Made by a program: the position numbers and the translations under genes. A stretch of DNA of 64,000 bases. It comes from Bifidobacterium boum (lineage in GTDB: Bacteria > Actinomycetota > Actinomycetes > Actinomycetales > Bifidobacteriaceae). The notes under the pieces are model-generated. The model saw only the letters and a program-made list of their open reading frames with translations. It made no database searches and was not told where the DNA came from. Every line of letters begins with the position of its first letter. Position 1 is the first letter of the stretch. Shown here one piece after another: positions 56,249 to 64,000 of this stretch. Location of the stretch: assembly GCF_000741535.1 (NCBI RefSeq), contig NZ_JGYQ01000002.1:124001-188000 (forward strand), given 5' to 3'.

Positions 56249-57658
56249 TCAGATGGTGAACTGGGCGTACTGTCCGCCCGCCTGAGGATTCATCCCGTCG
56301 GACGGATCGCCCTGCGCATAGGAGAATTCATCGGATGCCAGCAAATCGGCAGGTTTCTTGCCGGGATGCTGGTAGAGGATATCGAGCAGCTCGATGAAAT
56401 CACGGATGACCTCACGCGGCGTGATATGGGAATCCGCGCCGACCCGCTGGTATTCGATGCGGATGAACAAGGCCAGATCATCATCGTTCAACGTCTGCTC
56501 ATAGCCGTACAGCCGTGCATGGATATCGGCCAGCTTACCCGCAAGCACAAGCATCTCCTCCGGCCCAAGCGGATCGAGATGGATCACCGGCGCCAGCAGA
56601 TCGCGCGTCCCCTCGGATGAGAACCGACCGTCCGCCAGACGGCTGCGCAACGCCTCATAGCTGTAAATGCCACGATGCCGGTCCTCGACACACTGCGGGG
56701 TGCCGCACATGATGATGCCGATATGATGCGCCTTGCCTTGCATCGTATCGTTGTACATCGTGAGCATCTTCTCATAGTTGTTCTGCCGGGTGATCGCGTT
56801 GGGGATCTTGTAGATGTTCACCAGTTCGTCCAGCATCACGATCAGCCCGCGATAGCCCGCTTTGACCAGGAATCCGGCAAACAGCTTGAGATAGTCATAC
56901 CAGTTGTCATCGGCGATGATGACGCCGACGCCCAGTTCCCCGCGCGCTTCGGTCTTGGTGGCGTATTCGCCGCGGAACCATTTGAGCACGCGCCCCGCGG
57001 TCTCGTCGTCGCCTTGCCGTCTGGCATGGTAGTACATGGTGAGCAGTCGGGCGAAATCGAAGCCATGGACCATGTCCTGCATCGAAGCGATCACCTCGCT
57101 GATGGTCTGATCGACACGAACCGCATACTCAGGGTCGTCCGGCGAGGGCATGACGCCTGTGCTTTCGGCGAGCGCCTGCGCGGTTTGTGTTTGTACTTGG
57201 CTGATCCACCGGTCGAGGATGAGCGGGAGCGCTCCGCCTTCCGGTCGTGTTTTGGTGGACATGTTGCGCATGAGTTCGCGGTAGGTGGCCAGTCCTTGCC
57301 CTTTGGTGCCTTGGAGTCTGCGTTCGGGTGACAGGTCGGCGTCGACGACGACGAAGCCGCGGTCCATGACGTGGGTGCGGACGGCTTGCAGGAGGAAGCT
57401 TTTGCCGCTGCCGTAGCGTCCTTCGATGAAGCGGAAGGCGGCGCCCCCGTCTTCGATGATGTCGACGTCGTGGAGGATGGCTTCGATTTCGCGGCGGCGG
57501 CCGACGGTGATGTAGGGCAGGCCGATGCGAGGGACGACGCCGCCTTTGAGGGAGTTGATGATGACTCCGGCGATGCGTTTGGGAACTTGTCGGCGTGGCG
57601 TAGTCTGCCCTGCTTCCGCACTGTCAGGGGTGTTGGCTGCCGATTCGGTATGGTCCAT
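56249..57658 (-). CDS. BrxD-like ATP-binding protein (DUF2791)
   Basis: A 469-residue AAA-type ATPase. The region opens VPKRIAGVIINSLKGGVVPRIGLPYITVGRRREI, the conserved lead-in of the DUF2791/BrxD family. Walker A EGRYGSGKSFLL (79-90), Walker B VMLDELVNIYKI (274-285), and a sensor-like IIMCGTPQCVEDRHRGIYSYEALRSRL segment follow. The start is the ATG at 57656-57658, preceded by AAGGA; a longer frame would overlap the upstream gene and adds nothing family-like. BrxD is an ATPase of BREX type 2/Pgl loci. Thirty-five nt after the TerB-N gene, so co-transcribed. Confidence 0.85.
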   Translation of the reverse strand: MDHTESAANTPDSAEAGQTTPRRQVPKRIAGVIINSLKGGVVPRIGLPYITVGRRREIEAILHDVDIIEDGGAAFRFIEGRYGSGKSFLLQAVRTHVMDRGFVVVDADLSPERRLQGTKGQGLATYRELMRNMSTKTRPEGGALPLILDRWISQVQTQTAQALAESTGVMPSPDDPEYAVRVDQTISEVIASMQDMVHGFDFARLLTMYYHARRQGDDETAGRVLKWFRGEYATKTEARGELGVGVIIADDNWYDYLKLFAGFLVKAGYRGLIVMLDELVNIYKIPNAITRQNNYEKMLTMYNDTMQGKAHHIGIIMCGTPQCVEDRHRGIYSYEALRSRLADGRFSSEGTRDLLAPVIHLDPLGPEEMLVLAGKLADIHARLYGYEQTLNDDDLALFIRIEYQRVGADSHITPREVIRDFIELLDILYQHPGKKPADLLASDEFSYAQGDPSDGMNPQAGGQYAQFTI

Positions 57659-57693
57659 GTGCGCGTCCTTCACGTTGGTATGGTGGCGTGCGG

Positions 57694-60225
57694 CTAGCGT
57701 GCCAGCCATTGCCGCAGGTCGTCTTCGTAGTCTTCGATGATAACGGGCCGGTCGCCGTCGAATTCGATGACGGTGTCGCCGATCTCGTCCATCATGCGTT
57801 CGTTGATCCGGTCTACCAGCATACTCAGGCTTTCGTGCCGGTGGCGCAGCTCGTCCTCGTATGGTTCGCCGTTGAGCAGTGAGCGAACAAGGAAGCGTTC
57901 GGGATCCGTGGTGTCGTCTTTCGGTACCGGCTTGTGCGCGGATGCGGGAGCCGGCGCGGGAGCCGGGGGCGTTGCCGGTTCGTCTGCTGGAGTCACGGCG
58001 GGAGCCGGTGTCGGTATGGACTCGGGAACGGGTACGGGCACAGGCGTTTTTTCGGTTGCCGGATGTTCCGCCTGTTCAGCCTGCTGCATTGCGGATGCCT
58101 GTTTTTCTGGCGGTTTCATGCGGTTTTCCGGTGTCGGTTCGGTCGGCGTGTCTTGGTCGTCGACGATGAGCGCGTCCCGGGTGAGGTCGGCGTCGTGGCG
58201 GATGCTGGCGAGCGCCTGCATGTCGATGGTGATATGTGGCCGGGCGGCTTCTTCGCGTTCGTGTTCAATGGTCTCGATTGTCCGGGTGATGACCGGTGTC
58301 AGGCTTGCGGCGAGACTGCCTGATGCGGGCGCTTTCATGGGGTGGCCGAAGTGGTGGTACAGGCGTAGTTGCCTGTCGATTTCGCGGGTGATGTCGCCGA
58401 ATGTGCGATTTATGGAGCCGTTCAGGTTGTAGGCGTGCAGGTGCCAGCCGTCCTCGGGGGTCCACTGGTAGTAGCGGATGGGGTCGATGGTCACGGTTTG
58501 TGGTTCATGCCTGGTCAGGCGCATGAGCCCGTAGTCGGGCTGCGGCTGGTAGCGCTGCGCGTCAAGGTAGATCGCATCCCAAAACAGGGATGTGCTTTCT
58601 TGCGGCAGTGGGCCGAAGCAGGTGTCGGCAAGGCTGGAGGCGCGGGTTTTCAAGTGTTCGTCAATAGCGATGCAGATACGGCGCAGGGAGTAGCGCACGA
58701 TGTCGGCGTGGCGTTTGACGAATGCCGAGGTGTTCAAGTGGTATCCGGACAGGTGCATGGCCGCATTGAGGTAGTCTTCGTCGCTGGCGGACTCGGGGTG
58801 CATGACGGTGTCGATTATCTCGTCGTAGGCGATGACTGGGAAGGTGTCCTCGCTGATGTATGCGGTGAGGTTGCGGTCGATGAGGTAGTCGCGAATCCAC
58901 ATGTCGATGGTTTCCGCGTAGCGGCGGTCCTGCCAGGCGTAGTCGTGGGCGATGCGGGCGAGCTGACGGAAGCCTTGGTCGGCGTCGGGCTCGATGCCGC
59001 AGATGATTTCGTAGGCGCGGACTTTGGAGAACGCCATGCACGTGTCGTACCAGTCGCGTTCGCGTGGCGTGGGGCCGGCGTCGCTGTCGATTCTGGACCG
59101 GTCAGGGTGGTCTGCCTGGTCGGTGCGGTCAAGGAACCGGGTGCGCCAGGCGAAATATCCGCGCAGCTGGTGGTTGTCCATATCCCGGTAAGTGGGGTGC
59201 TGCCAGCGGAAGATGCCGTGCCAGTCGTAGTCGTCGCGGTAGTCGGCCACGGATGCGCCTTGCAGGTAGAAGTCGAGGGCGCGGCCGAGCGTCACGTCGC
59301 GGAAAGTGTAGTGGGCGCGGATGGCTCGCATGCGGCGCAGGCGGGCGGACAGGATGCTTTGCCGGGAGTTACTTTGCCGTGCGGTAGTCGGGCGGGCCGG
59401 GCGCAGAGGGCGAGACGGGCGCGCGGCGAGGTCTGATTCCTCGGGCATGATGATGGGCTGGTCGCGGTACGGCCGTGGTATGGCTCGCCCCGCGGGCTGG
59501 TTCGGATGCGCGGGCTGGGTTGCTTCGGATGCGATGGAGTCGTTGCGCCCGTAGACCGTTCCGGTATCTGCGGAATCGGGATACGGTTCGTAGCCGCCGG
59601 GCTGGATGCCCGGACGGTGGTGAGTGTTGGCAGGCTGGCTACCGGCATCCTCGACACGCCCGAAAACGCCGGATGCAACGGTCCTGTCCGATGCGGGAGC
59701 GCCCGATGCGGCGGGTTTTACGGGGATGGGCGTGTCAGTGTACACCGTGTCATGCATTCGCGCCCGCGTCGAGGCGGCATCATCCGCCGAGACGGATTGC
59801 TGCGATGGGTCTTCCAGCGTCGCTATAGGGTTCGTTTTCGTTTCGGACGCCGAGAATCGGGTCGCTTGCGCGGAGGCATCCTCTGCGGGCAGGGATGCCA
59901 TCGCGTAGGATGACGTCAGATGGTCGGCCATGGTTGGCAGATCAACCGTCCCATCAAGTTTGATGAACATCCACGTGTCATGGTCGGCCTTGATGGTGGG
60001 CCCAAACCCCGGAAGGGTGAGCAACGACGCGATATGCGATGGCTCGCAGCGCACGACGAGATCATACCCGCCGATCAGCATGGCGTATCTCCTGCCGGTC
60101 GCCGGGTGGTCGAAAACCAGGCTTCCCGGCACTCGCCCGCCCGGGCGGGGTCGGGTATGCAGGCGCTGTAGCGCAAACCGCGCAATCTCCTGCACGAAAT
60201 CCCGTGTTCCGCCCGTTAATGCCAT
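57694..60225 (-). CDS. TerB-N/TerB-C protein with N-terminal MmcQ/YjbR-like domain
   Basis: An 843-residue protein and the first gene of the cassette. Residues 1-110 resemble MmcQ/YjbR (CyaY-like fold): GRRYAMLIGGYDLVVRC, PGFGPTIKADHDTWMFIKLDG, TSSYAM. Residues 110-290 are a Pro/Ala/Ser-rich disordered linker. Residues 295-640 match the TerB-N region (IRAHYTFRDVTLGRALDFYLQG, FAWRTRFLDR, then a helical part with YLIDRNLTAYIS). A second linker (700-770, runs of PVPVP and PAPAP) leads to a C-terminal TerB-C-like segment (DRINERMMDEIGDTVIEFDGDRP). TerB domains are linked to tellurite resistance and phage-defence loci. Start at 60225 has only a weak GGCGG ahead. Confidence 0.72.
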   Translation of the reverse strand: MALTGGTRDFVQEIARFALQRLHTRPRPGGRVPGSLVFDHPATGRRYAMLIGGYDLVVRCEPSHIASLLTLPGFGPTIKADHDTWMFIKLDGTVDLPTMADHLTSSYAMASLPAEDASAQATRFSASETKTNPIATLEDPSQQSVSADDAASTRARMHDTVYTDTPIPVKPAASGAPASDRTVASGVFGRVEDAGSQPANTHHRPGIQPGGYEPYPDSADTGTVYGRNDSIASEATQPAHPNQPAGRAIPRPYRDQPIIMPEESDLAARPSRPLRPARPTTARQSNSRQSILSARLRRMRAIRAHYTFRDVTLGRALDFYLQGASVADYRDDYDWHGIFRWQHPTYRDMDNHQLRGYFAWRTRFLDRTDQADHPDRSRIDSDAGPTPRERDWYDTCMAFSKVRAYEIICGIEPDADQGFRQLARIAHDYAWQDRRYAETIDMWIRDYLIDRNLTAYISEDTFPVIAYDEIIDTVMHPESASDEDYLNAAMHLSGYHLNTSAFVKRHADIVRYSLRRICIAIDEHLKTRASSLADTCFGPLPQESTSLFWDAIYLDAQRYQPQPDYGLMRLTRHEPQTVTIDPIRYYQWTPEDGWHLHAYNLNGSINRTFGDITREIDRQLRLYHHFGHPMKAPASGSLAASLTPVITRTIETIEHEREEAARPHITIDMQALASIRHDADLTRDALIVDDQDTPTEPTPENRMKPPEKQASAMQQAEQAEHPATEKTPVPVPVPESIPTPAPAVTPADEPATPPAPAPAPASAHKPVPKDDTTDPERFLVRSLLNGEPYEDELRHRHESLSMLVDRINERMMDEIGDTVIEFDGDRPVIIEDYEDDLRQWLAR

Positions 60226-60304
60226 ACCGCCGAGTCTAGCGTGGACGCCTCACCGTGTGAGACGGGTGTTGTCGCAACCGCATCGCAGCCGATACGATAC
60301 CGGT

Positions 60305-61114
60305 ATGAAAATCGCGCTGGCACAAATGGGCATGACCCGCAGCATCGAAGACAATCTCAAGACAAGCCTTGCGATGATTGCCGATGCTGCCGACAGCCAT
60401 GCCGATATGGTCGTCTTTCCGGAAATCCAGTTCTCCCCGTTCTTCCCGCAATACCCGGCATCGTCTTCTCCCCTCGACGCGGGCGGGTACGCGATGCGGC
60501 TCGACGACCCTGCGATCGAAGCGATCCGCAAGGCGTGCGCGGACAGGCGGATCATGGCATGCCCGAACGCGTATCTTATGGAGCCAGACGGCCGCCGGAT
60601 CGACGCCACGCTCGTCATCGGCGCCGACGGCAGTCTGCTCGGCCGGCAGGGCATGGTGCATATCGCGCAGGCTGCATGCTTCTACGAGCAGGATTATTAC
60701 GCGCCGGATGATGCGATCCGTGTCATTGCCACGCCGTTCGGCACGATTGGCGTCTGCGTATGCTTCGACCGCCACTACCCCGAGACGATCCGCACGCTCG
60801 CCCTGCGCGGTGCCGACCTCGTGGTCATCCCCACGGCCAACACGAGCGCCGAACCTGAGGAGATGTTCCTTCAGGAGGTGCGCGTGCAGGCGTTCCAGAA
60901 CAGTGTGAATATCGCGATGTGCAACCGTGTCGGCGTCGAGGGCGCAATGAGTTTCGACGGGCGCAGCGTCATCGTCGGGCCAGACGGCAAGGTGCTGGCG
61001 CTCGCCGGCGAGAAGCCTTGCCTGCTGACCGCCGATATCGATCTTGATGCAGCCAAGGCGATGCGGAACGACAAGCCGTACACAAGTCTGCGGCGGCCGG
61101 AACTGTACGCCTGA
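60305..61114 (+). CDS. Carbon-nitrogen hydrolase (nitrilase superfamily)
   Basis: A 269-residue protein with the nitrilase fold. The catalytic Glu is in VVFPEIQF (Glu40) and the Cys in VCFDRHYPE (Cys153); EQDYYAP (Glu128) matches the second Glu. The lysine expected in the block before H119 is missing: the sequence reads LLGRQGMVHIAQ. The C-terminus has NSVNIAMCNRVGVEG and KPYTSLRRPELYA. It resembles N-carbamoyl-amidase-type proteins; whether it is active is open. Start 60305 has no strong ribosome site; a longer frame is not used. Divergent from the TerB-N gene, 79 nt away. Confidence 0.8.
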   Translation: MKIALAQMGMTRSIEDNLKTSLAMIADAADSHADMVVFPEIQFSPFFPQYPASSSPLDAGGYAMRLDDPAIEAIRKACADRRIMACPNAYLMEPDGRRIDATLVIGADGSLLGRQGMVHIAQAACFYEQDYYAPDDAIRVIATPFGTIGVCVCFDRHYPETIRTLALRGADLVVIPTANTSAEPEEMFLQEVRVQAFQNSVNIAMCNRVGVEGAMSFDGRSVIVGPDGKVLALAGEKPCLLTADIDLDAAKAMRNDKPYTSLRRPELYA

Positions 61115-61187
61115 AAAGCCTGCACACGGTTGACGACGTTTGCGATTACCCCTGTACGAACGGCCCGAGACACGGCGCCTGTGAATG

Positions 61188-61598
61188 TCAGACCTGTTGC
61201 GCCAACACCCGGCTGCGCAAGTCCCGGATATCGCGTTCGATCTCGTGGATTGTGGCGATGAAAGTCGCGTCATCCTTGCCGGTCGGGTCCTCAAGCCCCC
61301 AGTCCTCACGCGAACGGGCGGGTAGCACCGGGCAGGCAACACCGCAACCCATGGTGACCATGACATCGATCGGCGGCAGCTGGTCGAGTGTCTTAGGGTG
61401 CTGCCCGTTCGCCGGCATATCGATGCCGTACAGGCTGCGCATGAGCCGCACGGCGTCCGGGTTGATTTCGGATTTGATGGTGGTGCCGGCGGAATATGAT
61501 TCGAACGCGTCTGCGGCGAGCGCCCTGCCCAACGCTTCGGCAATCTGGCTGCGGCAAGAGTTGTGGGTGCAGATGAATGCGACTTTGGGCAGTGTCAT
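61188..61598 (-). CDS. ArsC-type arsenate reductase / low-MW protein tyrosine phosphatase
   Basis: A 136-residue protein. The P-loop CTHNSCRSQIAEA (C-x5-R) near the N-terminus and the VTMGCGVACP cysteine pair near residue 84 are those of thioredoxin-linked arsenate reductases (ArsC of Staphylococcus type). It would reduce arsenate to arsenite, which an efflux pump would export; no arsB, acr3 or arsR is in view, so resistance is unproven. The ATG at 61596-61598 follows AAGGAACC. Faces the nitrilase-like gene convergently. Confidence 0.85.
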   Translation of the reverse strand: MTLPKVAFICTHNSCRSQIAEALGRALAADAFESYSAGTTIKSEINPDAVRLMRSLYGIDMPANGQHPKTLDQLPPIDVMVTMGCGVACPVLPARSREDWGLEDPTGKDDATFIATIHEIERDIRDLRSRVLAQQV

Positions 61599-61633
61599 CG
61601 GTTCCTTGGCTTTCTGGCTTCTTGACAGAGGAT

Positions 61634-61657
61634 GATTAATGATTAGCAATTAGCAAT
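61634..61657 (-). repeat. Heptamer repeats in the ArsC-like promoter region
   Basis: GATTAAT, GATTAGC, AATTAGC follow one another every seven bases (61634-61654), continuing with AAT. It is the most AT-rich patch in the area, 36 nt upstream of the ArsC-like start; it could be a promoter or a regulator site. Confidence 0.4.
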
Positions 61658-61754
61658 CGTGCGTGGTCTGTTGTGGTGGTGTCGGCGCTGTTTGATTGCG
61701 GTGCGCGCTGTTGCCGCCGGTTACCTGTCGGCCGGTCACGGGCAGGACCGCAGC

Positions 61755-62285
61755 TCAGAAGGTCAGGCGCATCTCATGCCAGGGCACTCCCCCGTGTGTG
61801 GATGTGGACATGCCTTCGTCTTGGAAACCGAAGGCCGCGTAGAACTGCACGAGCCGATCCTTGCAGGTGAGAACCACTCCGCGACGGCCTTGCTCGCGTG
61901 CGGTTTCAATCGCATGGCGCAACACGCGCCCCGCATAGCCGTGACGTCGGTAATCCGGGTGAGTGTCCACGCCGAAGATCATCTGCCATGCGCCTCGCGG
62001 ATCGTGCATGCCGGCATCGTCGTACATCTCGTCGAGCAGATGCGGCTGGTCAGTGACCATGCCGTTGACGAAGCTCACGAGCTGTGTGCCGCCGTCAGGG
62101 CCGTGTTGGGCTTCCAACAGCCAGAAATGGTCGGGGAATACCGCGAGCCGGCTGCTGATCGACGCGCGACTGGCCGCTTCCGCCGGCGGAAAGCATGCCT
62201 GTTCAAGCCGGTCGAGAGCGTCAAGATCCTGCACGGTTGCCGTGCGGATCGGCAGCAGGGCGAACGATGGTGTCGGTGTGCTCAT
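61755..62285 (-). CDS. GNAT-family N-acetyltransferase
   Basis: A 176-residue protein with the GNAT motif A, VDTHPDYRRHGYAGRVLRHAIE, that binds the acetyl-CoA pyrophosphate, and a closing FYAAFGFQDEGMS loop. It opens LLPIRTATVQDLDALDRLEQACFPPAEAA, like aralkylamine N-acetyltransferases and similar small-molecule acetylases. Substrate unknown. The ATG at 62285 is chosen, but one at 62315 is possible; neither has a good ribosome site. Located 43 nt after the ABC-2 permease gene on the same strand. Confidence 0.85.
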   Translation of the reverse strand: MSTPTPSFALLPIRTATVQDLDALDRLEQACFPPAEAASRASISSRLAVFPDHFWLLEAQHGPDGGTQLVSFVNGMVTDQPHLLDEMYDDAGMHDPRGAWQMIFGVDTHPDYRRHGYAGRVLRHAIETAREQGRRGVVLTCKDRLVQFYAAFGFQDEGMSTSTHGGVPWHEMRLTF

Positions 62286-62328
62286 GCGGCCAATGGTATC
62301 GCGCCTTGGGGTCATGGCAGTCCCACTG

Positions 62329-63612
62329 TCATTTTCGTCTTGCGGCGAACCGCGAGACAGCCAAGCCCACCGCGATGAACGCGAGCGCGAACAATGCCAT
62401 GAGACCGGTTGCGGCAGCCCACCTGCCGATGTCGGGCGTACCGGTCATCGCACTGCCTTGCCCGCCGAACGCTTCATACACGCCGTCCACGTACCACCAG
62501 CCGGGCAGTAGGCGTGCAAACGCTTGCAACGATGAGGGCATCAGCCATTGCGGCAGCCACGCGCCGGACAGGAACGCGGAGGCGAGCGTCACGGTGTTGA
62601 CGATGCCGTTCATCGCGGCGGTGGAAACCCGACATTGGCCGATGAGGAACCCCAGTGCACTGACCGTCAAGGAGAATACGAACGTGCCGATAAGCGAGAA
62701 CAACAATGGCCGCCACCCGATGCCGGCAAGGCCGCCCTGGCAGACTGCGGAGCAGGCGATGGCGACACCGATGCAGCACAGCCATACCACGGCTGATGCG
62801 CCGCAGCAGACGAGCAACACCTGTGCCCAGATGGCATGGCCGGGTTCGGCTGACACGCCGACCCTGCGCATGGTGGTCGGCTTGTTGAACGCGGTGATGA
62901 TGACAATCACGATGAACGCGATGTTGAGCATCAGCGGGTAAAGCATGGTAGCGAGGGTCGCGGCGAAGACCCGGCCGCTCGGAGTGAGACTTCCTGTGGC
63001 TGACGAGCCATGCGCGTGGCTTGGGGCAGCAGCAGCCACTTGGACGGACTGGCCGCTTTCCGCGCGCGCCTTGACCACGGTGGCGGCTGCTTGGGCGAGC
63101 GATGCGTCTTGGTCGGCAAGCATGGCTGATTTCAGTGATCCGAGGAACCCGTTGATTCGGATGGTGAGCATCCGCGCCGCCACAGAACCGGTGGAATCAG
63201 TGCCGTTTCCTGAGCCCGCCAGGCTCAGCGCGGGCAGAGTGCCCTGCGTTCGTGCCGCCTTGGTGAACGATGCCGTATAGCCTTGCGGGACGATGACGAT
63301 GACATCAACATAGTCGGTGGCGATCGCGTCTTGGATGGCCTGGGTACTGTCTTCGATGTCAACGATGTCCGCCGAGAACGAGAGATACGAACGCAATGCG
63401 GCGCCTGTGGCATGACCGCCGGCGCTGTCACGGTCAATAATCGCCAGGGATGCTGCGGGCGGCTCATAGGCGCTGGTCTGGTCGTCGCCGTCGGAGGCGA
63501 GTCCGATGCCGATACCGAGCATGGCGGCCATGACCCCGGTCGCCAGCAGGTAGACCAGTAGTTGGAACATGTTTGCGCGCAGAACCAGCCATGCTGCTTT
63601 ACAGGTGGTCAT
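62329..63612 (-). CDS. ABC-2 type transporter permease
   Basis: A 427-residue protein. One N-terminal TM (LLVYLLATGVMAAMLGIGIGL), a large extracellular domain (residues 45-210), then five TMs from TLATMLYPLMLNIAFIVIVII to ALFALAFIAVGLAV. This is the layout of ABC-2 exporter subunits. It overlaps the end of the next gene by 14 nt, so both permeases are co-translated and likely form a heterodimer. No ATPase is in the window; it may lie just beyond. Cargo unknown. Confidence 0.88.
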   Translation of the reverse strand: MTTCKAAWLVLRANMFQLLVYLLATGVMAAMLGIGIGLASDGDDQTSAYEPPAASLAIIDRDSAGGHATGAALRSYLSFSADIVDIEDSTQAIQDAIATDYVDVIVIVPQGYTASFTKAARTQGTLPALSLAGSGNGTDSTGSVAARMLTIRINGFLGSLKSAMLADQDASLAQAAATVVKARAESGQSVQVAAAAPSHAHGSSATGSLTPSGRVFAATLATMLYPLMLNIAFIVIVIITAFNKPTTMRRVGVSAEPGHAIWAQVLLVCCGASAVVWLCCIGVAIACSAVCQGGLAGIGWRPLLFSLIGTFVFSLTVSALGFLIGQCRVSTAAMNGIVNTVTLASAFLSGAWLPQWLMPSSLQAFARLLPGWWYVDGVYEAFGGQGSAMTGTPDIGRWAAATGLMALFALAFIAVGLAVSRFAARRK

Positions 63613-64000
63613 AGCTCACCTTCCTCAGTTCGAATGCGGCCGCCCCCAGCGCGATCGCCGACATGGCGGCGAGCACTCCTACAGTGCGGGCGAACGGGGC
63701 GAGACTGTCGTAATACAGCAGGTCATAGAACAGGTTGGTCACCTGTTTGGCAGGATTGAGGTATTGCATACCCGGCACGGCGTGTTGCACACTGTCCGCG
63801 AAGGCCATGTTGCCGTACAGTCCGGTGAAAATCGACAGGACCAGGGAGAAGGCGACACTGATACCGCTTTTCGCACCGAGCGAGATGACCGGGATTGCAC
63901 CTAGCACCAGACCAAGACAATTGGCCATGCCGGAGCCGATTGCAATGGCGAGGATCGCGAGCCCTTCCCTTCCCGGAAAAGACACGCCCAAGACCACGCG
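63599..64000 (-). CDS. ABC-2 type transporter permease, C-terminal part (cut by window edge)
   Basis: About 133 C-terminal residues: four hydrophobic helices, a PVISLGAKSGISVAFSLVLSIFTGLYGNMAF stretch, and a closing TM with the ELRKVSYDHL tail. Its 5' part is beyond position 64000. Partner of the permease at 62329-63612, with which it overlaps by 14 nt. Confidence 0.8.
   Translation of the reverse strand, partial: RVVLGVSFPGREGLAILAIAIGSGMANCLGLVLGAIPVISLGAKSGISVAFSLVLSIFTGLYGNMAFADSVQHAVPGMQYLNPAKQVTNLFYDLLYYDSLAPFARTVGVLAAMSAIALGAAAFELRKVSYDHL

Noticed and set aside
52087..60225. Complete BREX (Pgl) system
   Set aside because: Only BrxD-like and BrxHI-like genes are present. There is no PglX methylase, PglZ phosphatase, PglW kinase or BrxC-size ATPase within the window.

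Overview
The window is a stretch of a GC-rich actinobacterial chromosome, almost certainly Bifidobacterium. Supporting signs are a shikimate kinase/3-dehydroquinate synthase fusion (aroK-aroB), a complete SUF cluster in the order sufB-D-C-S-U with a SufT-like gene, a split three-gene proton-translocating transhydrogenase (pntA1/pntA2/pntB), an LAxTG-type sorting-signal remnant, and the rpsD - DUF948 - alaS - ruvX - mltG - aroC neighbourhood. The species cannot be settled by eye. No transposase, integrase, rRNA or prophage was seen.

Layout. Positions 1-2,900: hemW and lepA on the minus strand, divergent from rpsT. 3,000-7,300: a TRIC-like membrane channel, ilvE, rplY and an alpha/beta hydrolase. 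7,600-12,800: pnt operon and a long-chain acyl-CoA ligase. 12,880-17,460: a five-gene minus-strand operon (hinT, phoH-like, ybeY, CBS-domain membrane protein, era) whose genes mostly overlap by 4 nt or abut. 17,460-18,430: a repeat-rich non-coding stretch, then tRNA-Leu(GAG). 18,700-20,460: two rRNA/tRNA methyltransferases. 20,580-26,790: the SUF operon. 27,000-28,665: pyrG.

28,770-33,500 is accessory: a decayed leucine-rich-repeat surface protein with an in-frame stop, a DUF2142 membrane protein, a secreted GH13 alpha-amylase with a LacI-type operator over its promoter, and the sorting-signal relic of a cell-wall protein. 33,500-42,260 returns to core genes (aroQ, aroKB, aroC, mltG, ruvX, alaS, two small membrane proteins). 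42,370-45,760 holds a histidine phosphatase, an acyltransferase-3/SGNH protein and a YvlD-like protein, then rpsD, a pcrA/uvrD helicase with a Ser/Gly/Tyr-rich tail, and the xpt-pbuX purine salvage pair.

52,000-60,230 is the most interesting region. Three minus-strand genes form an apparent cassette: a TerB-N/TerB-C protein with an apparent N-terminal MmcQ/YjbR-like domain, a BrxD-like (DUF2791) P-loop ATPase, and an Lhr/BrxHI-like SF2 helicase. It is flanked by a convergent AlbA_2 (Schlafen-type) protein with a GHKL-like domain. BrxD and BrxHI homologues are known from Pgl/type 2 BREX, but none of the BREX methylase, phosphatase or kinase genes is present here, so this may be a stand-alone defence or genome-maintenance system. 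The window ends with a carbon-nitrogen hydrolase lacking an obvious catalytic lysine, an ArsC-like phosphatase, a GNAT acetyltransferase and two ABC-2 permeases, the last cut by the window edge.
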